Source of the DNA: an uncultured Latescibacterota bacterium
GTDB taxonomy: Bacteria > Latescibacterota > UBA2968 > UBA8231
NCBI GenBank assembly: GCA_951813615.1
Contig: OX638377.1
Location: 4,676,599-4,740,598, forward strand
Length of the DNA: 64,000 bases
Reading direction: 5' to 3'
Made by a program: the position numbers and the translations under genes. This document shows positions 58,634 through 64,000 of this stretch, one piece after another. The notes beneath the pieces were generated by a model that worked only from the letters and a program-made list of their open reading frames with translations, did no database searches and was not told the DNA's origin. Position 1 is the first letter of the stretch. Every line of letters begins with the position of its first letter.

Positions 58634-59907
58634 GATTCTTTTTCCCCGTCGTCGAGCCGGAAGAGTCGACGCACCGTATCGAGGCGAACATAACCCTCGT
58701 CGTCGTTGGCAAACTCGCGGATCTGCACGAGCGGGTCGTGCAGGAGCTTGTTGGCGTAACCGCGCAAGATGCCCTCGACGAGTTGGCGCTCGTCAGCGGA
58801 GAGCGGGCCGAGTTGGGAGGCCCAGCGCGCGAGTTCTTGTTCTTGTAAGTGAGCGGCGCGCTGGCGCAAAGCGCGGATTAGCGGGCCAGTGCCCAAGGCA
58901 TTGAACCAGTGCAAGAACTCCTTTAGCTCGTGGTCGATAATGGTTTGCACGCAGCGTATCTCCCCTTCGCGCTCTTGGCGGTTGGCAGCAACGACTTGTT
59001 CGAGACTGTCCATGTCGAACAAGAAGACGTTGTCGATGTCGCGCGCGGTCGGGTCGATGTCGCGTGGCACGGCAATATCGATGAGGAACAGTGGGCGACC
59101 TCGGCGTTGCTCCATGGCCCGGCGCAGGTCAGCGGGCCGGATGACGTAGTCCGTGGCCGCGGTCGCCGAGATGACGATGTCAACGACAGCGAGCTGAGCA
59201 GCCAGCTCCTCAAAGGGCACGGCTTCGCCGCCTAACTGGCTGGCCAGCGACTGGGAGCGGGCAAAAGTGCGGCTGCTTACCAACAGCCGCTCGACGCCAG
59301 AGTCAACCAAGTACTGGGCCGTGAGCGCACCCATCTCGCCAGCGCCGACCAAGAGCACGCAGCAGCCCGTCAGGTTTTCAAAGACCTGGCCGGCTAGCTC
59401 GACCGCGGCCGTGCCAATCGACAGCCGACCGCGGCCAATCTCCGTTTCGGCGCGCGCGCGCTTGCCCACGCGCAGCGAGCGTTGGAAAAGCTCGTTGAGC
59501 AACAGGCGCGCCGAGCCGTTTTGCTGGGCTACTTCCAGCGCGCGGCGCACTTGCCCGAGTATCTCGGACTCGCCGACGACGAGAGAGTCAATGCCGCTGG
59601 CGACGCGAAAAAGGTGCACGGCCGCGTCTGAGTCGTTGAGTTGGTAGAAGTGGGATTCGAGCGCTGCGACATCTACGCCTTGGCATTCGGCGAGGAAGCG
59701 GCGCACTTGGTCCAGTCCGCTGTTGCCATCGGCAGCCAAGTACAGCTCAGACCGGTTGCAGGTGGAGAGAATGGCCGCCTCGTGCAGCCCGTAGTCGCCG
59801 ACGAGCCGGGCTAGGGCCGAGGGCTGGTCGCTTTCGGAGAAGGCCAGCCGCTCGCGGATTTCCACCGGCGCGGTGTGGTGATTAATTCCTAAAGTCAGTA
59901 TATGCAC
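58630..59907 (-). CDS. hemA: Glutamyl-tRNA reductase
   Basis: A 425-residue GluTR, which reduces glutamyl-tRNA to glutamate-1-semialdehyde, the first step of C5 tetrapyrrole synthesis. GINHHTAPVEIRERLAF is the N-terminus, C50 in ILSTCNRSELY is the catalytic nucleophile, VGESEILGQVRRAL lies in the catalytic domain, VLLVGAGEMG is the NADPH loop, and VPRDIDP follows. The C-terminal helix mediates dimerisation. It supplies precursors for haem and for the siroheme made via the gene at 12791-13486. Confidence 0.95.
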   Translation of the reverse strand: MHILTLGINHHTAPVEIRERLAFSESDQPSALARLVGDYGLHEAAILSTCNRSELYLAADGNSGLDQVRRFLAECQGVDVAALESHFYQLNDSDAAVHLFRVASGIDSLVVGESEILGQVRRALEVAQQNGSARLLLNELFQRSLRVGKRARAETEIGRGRLSIGTAAVELAGQVFENLTGCCVLLVGAGEMGALTAQYLVDSGVERLLVSSRTFARSQSLASQLGGEAVPFEELAAQLAVVDIVISATAATDYVIRPADLRRAMEQRRGRPLFLIDIAVPRDIDPTARDIDNVFLFDMDSLEQVVAANRQEREGEIRCVQTIIDHELKEFLHWFNALGTGPLIRALRQRAAHLQEQELARWASQLGPLSADERQLVEGILRGYANKLLHDPLVQIREFANDDEGYVRLDTVRRLFRLDDGEKES

Positions 59908-60040
59908 AGCTTTAAAAGTACTTATTCTACTGGGAAACCGCGAACCTGAGAAGCCGTCTTAAAACTATAGGTGTCGCCTTTGCAGCCGCGCGAAGGCCAT
60001 CAGGGGGTTTATGGCTTCTGACACGCGAAAGGAATGCGGC

Positions 60041-60904
60041 ATGATCAAATACCTGCTGGTCGGCTTGATACTCCTAGGCGCGGCAGCCGATGTGGGTGCC
60101 GGAGCCTGGACCTTGCAGCGAGGCCAGTTCTGGGGCAAGCTCACGTATTTCCAGCAGCAAACCCAAGAGTGGTACGTCGGCAAGGGGCGCTTTGGTGTAC
60201 CCGGCACCCGCGCCCGCTACGACTTTGACGGGCAATACGAATCGCGGGCCGTTTTTTTTGAGGGCTTGTACGGCGTCACCGACCGCCTAGACCTCGGCTT
60301 GCAGGTCCCCTATTTCGACCAATCCTTTACCAACATCGCGTTTGCCGAGCCCCGCACGGATACTGGCCTGAGCGACATCCGCGCCTTGGCCAAGTTGCGC
60401 CTCTTGTCCAAACCATTGGTCCTCGCGTTCAAGGTCGGCGTCAAGGTGCCGACCGGCGAGTTCAAAAACGAAGACGGGTTGATTCCGGTGGGCGAAGGGC
60501 AGTGGGACTTCGACTTCGTCGGGCAGATGGGGCGCTCTTTTTGGCCGCTGCCCTTATACGGCAACATCGACCTCGGCTATCGCGTCCGCACCCGCAACGA
60601 GCAGATCGACCGCGACCCAGGCGACGAGTGGTTTCTCAACGCCGAGGTAGGCTACCAACTCGTGCGCCAACTCATGCTAGTGAGCAAATGCGAAGTACTC
60701 CGCAGCAGTCCAGCGATCGTCTTCGGCAGTATTGAAGCCGAGATTAAGCGCATCACCTACCTGACGCCGGCCCTACTCTACACCATCGGCCAGCGCACAA
60801 TGATCGAGGCGGCGGTGCGCTTCTCGCTCAATGGGCGCAATTTTCCGGCCGGGCGGCAGTTCGTCTTAGGGGTAGCGACGACATTGGGAAAAGACGGGGG
60901 TTAG
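60041..60904 (+). CDS. Outer-membrane beta-barrel protein (MetA-pathway phenol degradation/transporter-like)
   Basis: A 287-residue exported protein. ATG 60041 with AAAGGA 7 bases upstream starts a signal peptide (YLLVGLILLGAAADVGAGA); the earlier ATG 60011 is not needed. The body is a chain of amphipathic strands (YDFDGQYESRAVFFEGLYGV, DRLDLGLQVPYFD, LKLFKVGVKVPTGEFKN-like) ending in a C-terminal strand, similar to the PF13557-type outer-membrane family. The solute is unknown. Confidence 0.7.
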   Translation: MIKYLLVGLILLGAAADVGAGAWTLQRGQFWGKLTYFQQQTQEWYVGKGRFGVPGTRARYDFDGQYESRAVFFEGLYGVTDRLDLGLQVPYFDQSFTNIAFAEPRTDTGLSDIRALAKLRLLSKPLVLAFKVGVKVPTGEFKNEDGLIPVGEGQWDFDFVGQMGRSFWPLPLYGNIDLGYRVRTRNEQIDRDPGDEWFLNAEVGYQLVRQLMLVSKCEVLRSSPAIVFGSIEAEIKRITYLTPALLYTIGQRTMIEAAVRFSLNGRNFPAGRQFVLGVATTLGKDGG

Positions 60905-62568
60905 CGGCGTAGCTTGGCCAAGCGCTGTTGGATGGCCTCAGCCATGTCTGGCCGCTGGCGAATGACGGTGTCGAAGTGGGGTTTGGCCTCGGAGGAGCGG
61001 CCTAGCATCTCCAACACCAATCCCAAGTTGAAATGGGCCTCGGCGAAATCGGGATTGCTCTGCAAGGCTCGTTCAAAGTGGGCGACGGCCTGCTCCCATT
61101 CGCGGCTTTGAGCCAGCGCGATCCCAAAGTTCACGTGCGCCTCCGGGTAATCCGGGTTGTACTCCAGCGCCAACTCGAAATGCTCCAGCGCCAACGGACG
61201 CTGGCCAGAGCGCATGTAAAACATGGCCAAGGTATGGTGGGTATCCCAGTCTTGAGAGTCGGCTTCAAGCAGCTTCTTGTAGCCGTCGATTTCCTGCCCC
61301 AGCCACTTGCGGTAGAAGTCGCGGCGGAGTCGCTCCAAGGCCTCGGGGCGGCGCGGCAAAATTTGCAGCGTCAAATCGCCCATCTCGTCGGTCGAATGCA
61401 GCCCGTAGCGCACCCGCACGGGTGGGTCGTGGGGTTGGCGGGGGTTTTGCGCGGAGTTGTCGTACGCGTATTCCATAACCAGTGTCGCGCCAGCCGGCAG
61501 GAAAACGGGTGAGGAAAATCGGTAGTCATCCTGCCAGTTAAAGTCCCAGTCCTCAATCCAGATGAGCCACTCCCGCTCTCCGTCGGGCAATTCGGCATAC
61601 GCTCGGATTTCCCGACCGAGGTAATGCGCGTGCGGATAGATGGTCAAAACCTCGACGTCCACGGGCAGCAGGTACGTATCGCGAATCCAATGGTCGCTCG
61701 CGCCAGCTGGTATGTCTAGGTCCTTGCGGCCCAAGCGCAACATGGCCGGGCGTCTCTTCGGCGGCGCATCGGCGAAGAACAAGCCGACGCGGGCCTCGAT
61801 GGATTCCTCTTTGCCGGTCGGCAACATGTGCAACTGGAGCAGCAAGTCCGTGCCCGGATCGAGCCGCCAAGCCAAGCTGTCGCTGCCGGGGTACGGGGTC
61901 TTGCCCTGGGTCCAGCCGAGAAAGTGCCCGTCGGCGTCCTCGGCCTCGCCAAAACTCATGCCGTCAAAGCCCGGGGCACCGTCGCGCCCGTCGCGCCGCC
62001 GCGCCGCGCCGCTGCGGTCGATCATCATGGTGGCGTGGTGGACGATGCGCGCGTTGCCCGGCTTGAACTCTAACGCCTTGACGTAGCGCGTTGAATCAAC
62101 GGGTAGCGGGATGGCGAAGTTGCGAAAAATATCTGGGCCGTCGGCCCGCAGGGTGTAGGCCGATGTCATGGGGGCTATTAAATCGGGCAGGCCTAGTTCC
62201 CACTCGCTCTCCCAGTGGGGCAGCGGCGGCAAATCGGCAGGCCTACCCTCCTGCTTCCCGTGGTCAACCCAGCGGCGGACCGTAGCGATCTGCTCGGCGC
62301 TCAATCCGCGCTCGCCGGCAAAGCTGCCGTAGCCGCGCTTGGGCTTCCACGGCGGCATGTAGCGAGTCTCCGTGACAAAGGCGATCTGCTCGGCGCGTGC
62401 GCGCACATTTTCATAGCTGAGCAAGTCAAAGGGGGCTGGGCCGGCGGGCCGGTGGCAGGGGGCGCAGTTGTGAAAGACGATCGGCGCAATGTCGCGGTTG
62501 AAGGTCGGCGCTTCTCCTCCACTGCATCCAAAACAGGCCACGACTAGAAATACCCAATAGCGCGTCAT
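60901..62568 (-). CDS. Lipoprotein with c-type haem motif, Cu-monooxygenase-like domain and TPRs
   Basis: A 555-residue protein. Lipobox ACFGC15, then a single haem-binding C35-A-P-C38-H39 in NCAPCHRPAG with a nearby Met. Residues about 130-400 resemble the two-domain fold of type II copper ascorbate-dependent monooxygenases: RIVHHATMMID and IYPHAHYLGREI carry His pairs. Residues 430-550 are three TPR units (LEHFELALEYNPDYPEAHVN). Predicted to sit at the periplasmic or outer face. Its start overlaps the upstream redoxin gene by 4 bases. Activity is inferred only. Confidence 0.8.
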   Translation of the reverse strand: MTRYWVFLVVACFGCSGGEAPTFNRDIAPIVFHNCAPCHRPAGPAPFDLLSYENVRARAEQIAFVTETRYMPPWKPKRGYGSFAGERGLSAEQIATVRRWVDHGKQEGRPADLPPLPHWESEWELGLPDLIAPMTSAYTLRADGPDIFRNFAIPLPVDSTRYVKALEFKPGNARIVHHATMMIDRSGAARRRDGRDGAPGFDGMSFGEAEDADGHFLGWTQGKTPYPGSDSLAWRLDPGTDLLLQLHMLPTGKEESIEARVGLFFADAPPKRRPAMLRLGRKDLDIPAGASDHWIRDTYLLPVDVEVLTIYPHAHYLGREIRAYAELPDGEREWLIWIEDWDFNWQDDYRFSSPVFLPAGATLVMEYAYDNSAQNPRQPHDPPVRVRYGLHSTDEMGDLTLQILPRRPEALERLRRDFYRKWLGQEIDGYKKLLEADSQDWDTHHTLAMFYMRSGQRPLALEHFELALEYNPDYPEAHVNFGIALAQSREWEQAVAHFERALQSNPDFAEAHFNLGLVLEMLGRSSEAKPHFDTVIRQRPDMAEAIQQRLAKLRR

Positions 62569-63113
62569 TGCAGGTCAGCGATAAAGCAGCCTATCGCCTC
62601 GGTGGCACTCGGGTCTGGGGGGCGACCAGCGAGGGCCGCCGCTAGGGCGTTTGCGAGGTCGTTCCGGGTCGGCTGCGGGCGCATCTGGTCCAAGGCCATG
62701 TAGCGGTCGTCGATGCGGCCTCGATAGACGATGTTGCCGCGCTCACCTAACACCACGGCTTCTGGGGTCACGGTCGCGCCGACTCTTTTGACGAGCGCGA
62801 GCTGCACATCCCTCAGTGCTTGCCCCGGCAAGCCGTATTCCCGGCTGTGGCGACGAATGGCGTCCGCATCCTCGCGGCGGTCGGGATACACCAAGTAGAA
62901 CGCAACGCCTTGCGGCTGGAAGCGGGCGTAGAGACGCGCTATAGTCGGGGCGTAGCGATTGGATACAGGGCAATCGGTCTGGACGAAGAGCAAAACCGCA
63001 ACAGGAGCGCGGTTGACAAAGGGATCGACCGGATTGCCAGCCAAGTCGAGGGCTTTGGGGGGATCGGGACGGCAGCCCACCAACAGCAGGGATGCGAGGA
63101 TAGTTAATATCAT
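62565..63113 (-). CDS. Thioredoxin-fold redoxin lipoprotein
   Basis: A 182-residue protein from ATG 63113, giving a lipoprotein signal (LTILASLLLVGC). The longer frame to 63257 has no such sense. VAVLLFVQTDCPVSNRYAPTIARLY is a thioredoxin-like active site with a single Cys, as in peroxiredoxins of the AhpC/TSA type, and VTPEAVVLGERGNIVYRGRIDD is the cis-Pro and beta core. Coupled to the haem/TPR gene, so they likely work together in the periplasm. Confidence 0.83.
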   Translation of the reverse strand: MILTILASLLLVGCRPDPPKALDLAGNPVDPFVNRAPVAVLLFVQTDCPVSNRYAPTIARLYARFQPQGVAFYLVYPDRREDADAIRRHSREYGLPGQALRDVQLALVKRVGATVTPEAVVLGERGNIVYRGRIDDRYMALDQMRPQPTRNDLANALAAALAGRPPDPSATEAIGCFIADLQ

Positions 63114-63182
63114 AAAAAAAGAAAACGGATATTGGGCACCGACGGCAAGACTGTCGGTTTGCGCATTTTTATTATGTAGGGA

Positions 63183-63782
63183 ATGAGTCCGGCCCCTACA
63201 TTGTCTAACAATATGATGTCGGAGCAAGTGGGCACAGACCGCGCCCTGATCGACCAAGCGCGGGCGGGCGACGAAACGGCCTTGCGCGTCCTAATTGAGC
63301 GCTATGAGCCGCAAGTGGCCGCCACAGTCGTGGGCATGTTGGGGCCAGGCGACGAGGCCGATGACGTGGGGCAGGAAACCTTTGTCCGCTTTTACCAGTC
63401 GCTGGACAAGTTTCGCGGCGACGCGGCGCTAGGCACCTACTTGACGCGTATTGCCATCAACCTCTCGCTCAACGCGCTTGAGCGCCGCAAGCGGCAGCGC
63501 TGGCGCTTCTGGAGCCGCGACGACGAACAGGCCCCGCCCGAGCCGAGCGTTGACGGCCGCGACGAACAAGCCGCGAGCGAACGAGCGCAAGCAGTGCAAG
63601 CGGCCCTCGACCAGCTCAAACCAGCCTTCCGAGCGGTGGTAGTGCTGCGGATGATCGAGGGCTATTCGACCAAGGAGACGGCGGCGCTATTGGAAATCGC
63701 CGAGGGCACGGTGCTCTCGCGGCTTTCGCGCGGCATGAAACAACTAGAGACCATCCTCAAAGACGAGGTCCTGTATGACTGA
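63183..63782 (+). CDS. ECF-type RNA polymerase sigma factor
   Basis: A 199-residue sigma-70 family factor with region 2 (YEPQVAATVVGMLGPGDEADDVGQETFVRFY and FRGDAALGTYLTRIAINLSLN) and region 4 (FRAVVVLRMIEGYSTKETAALLEIAEGTVLSRLSRGMKQL, in pieces). Starts at 63213 or 63216 are possible alternatives. It overlaps the next gene, an apparent anti-sigma factor, by 8 bases. The promoter it recognises cannot be read here. Confidence 0.93.
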   Translation: MSPAPTLSNNMMSEQVGTDRALIDQARAGDETALRVLIERYEPQVAATVVGMLGPGDEADDVGQETFVRFYQSLDKFRGDAALGTYLTRIAINLSLNALERRKRQRWRFWSRDDEQAPPEPSVDGRDEQAASERAQAVQAALDQLKPAFRAVVVLRMIEGYSTKETAALLEIAEGTVLSRLSRGMKQLETILKDEVLYD

Positions 63783-64000
63783 CAGCTATCGCAGTGAAAT
63801 GCTAAGGGCGCTGACCGGCGAATTGAGCGCGAGCGAGCGCGAGGCATTCGAGCGCGCCCTAGCTACGGACGACGCACTCCGCGCCGAATGGGAGAGCCTG
63901 CAAAAAGTCAGCGGTCTCCTACAGGAAAGCCGCGCCGACTCGTTCCGGCCGTTCTTTGCCACCCGCGTCGCGCAGCGCATCAAAAGCCAGCACGAGGAAA
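63775..64000 (+). CDS. Anti-sigma factor, partial
   Basis: ATG 63775 opens a frame running off the window end after 75 codons. LRALTGELSASEREAFERALATDDALRAEWESLQKVSGLL (in pieces) resembles the N-terminal anti-sigma domain of zinc-finger-less ASD proteins, where residues before a membrane helix bind the sigma factor. Translational overlap with the ECF gene supports the pairing. Confidence 0.7.
   Translation, partial: MTDSYRSEMLRALTGELSASEREAFERALATDDALRAEWESLQKVSGLLQESRADSFRPFFATRVAQRIKSQHEE

Overview
The window is about 60% GC, densely coded, and looks like a chromosome segment of an uncultured Gram-negative bacterium. RND pumps, lipoproteins and outer-membrane-type proteins point to two membranes. 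Sulfatase, mandelate-racemase, Gfo/Idh/MocA, Ldh-family, DUF6807 and TIM-barrel sugar genes, DUF5069 proteins, PD40 propellers and a haem-c/Cu-monooxygenase-like/TPR protein are a mix typical of metagenomic Latescibacterota, Poribacteria or Planctomycetota relatives. The phylum call is inference; no rRNA gene is present.

Layout. 1-1.2 kb: end of a menaquinone (MqnA/MqnD-type) gene and a GguC/FAH-family gene. 1.2-2.9 kb: a small AT-rich insert with a Dam-type adenine methyltransferase and an Abi_C abortive-infection protein. 3-9.9 kb: sulfatase, TIM-barrel epimerase, PIN/Phd toxin-antitoxin, hisS, a galactonate-dehydratase-like enzyme and a UbiA prenyltransferase. 10-27.3 kb: secreted M28 peptidase, HAD phosphatase, siroheme dehydrogenase plus rhodanese, an RND efflux operon (one adaptor, two pumps), a GT39-like glycosyltransferase, clpP, fpg, a triple-DUF5069 protein and a class I amidotransferase-type hydrolase.

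27.5-47.3 kb is the unusual part: two paralogous blocks lie head to tail. Each block has a 36-bp boundary repeat, an AbiE remnant, a ~95% identical WYL regulator, block-specific cargo including a PD-(D/E)xK nuclease or nuclease candidate, a small lipoprotein (broken in block A) and a 693-residue twin-AAA ATPase. Block A cargo is a PD-(D/E)xK candidate, an XRE regulator, a repeat protein and, after the ATPase, an ADP-ribosylglycohydrolase and a ParE/Phd pair. Block B cargo is a hypothetical protein, a PDDEXK_4-type nuclease, an SGNH hydrolase and, after the ATPase, a porin-like protein and a DnaB-PhzF fusion. An inverted repeat TGCGAC-N7-GTCGCA recurs eight times, nearly always just upstream of a cargo gene or at the end of a WYL gene. 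It is a good candidate operator for the WYL proteins. I read this region as a duplicated, modular, co-regulated defence or conflict island with exchangeable cargo.

47.4-64 kb returns to ordinary chromosome: a metallophosphatase, an anaerobic sulfatase maturase (which could activate the Cys-type sulfatase at 3-4.5 kb), a carbohydrate-catabolism group (DUF6807, Gfo/Idh/MocA, Ldh, esterase), moeA, a coiled-coil protein, two PD40 propellers, hemX/hemA, an outer membrane protein, a haem/TPR lipoprotein with a redoxin partner, and an ECF sigma factor whose anti-sigma gene runs off the end.
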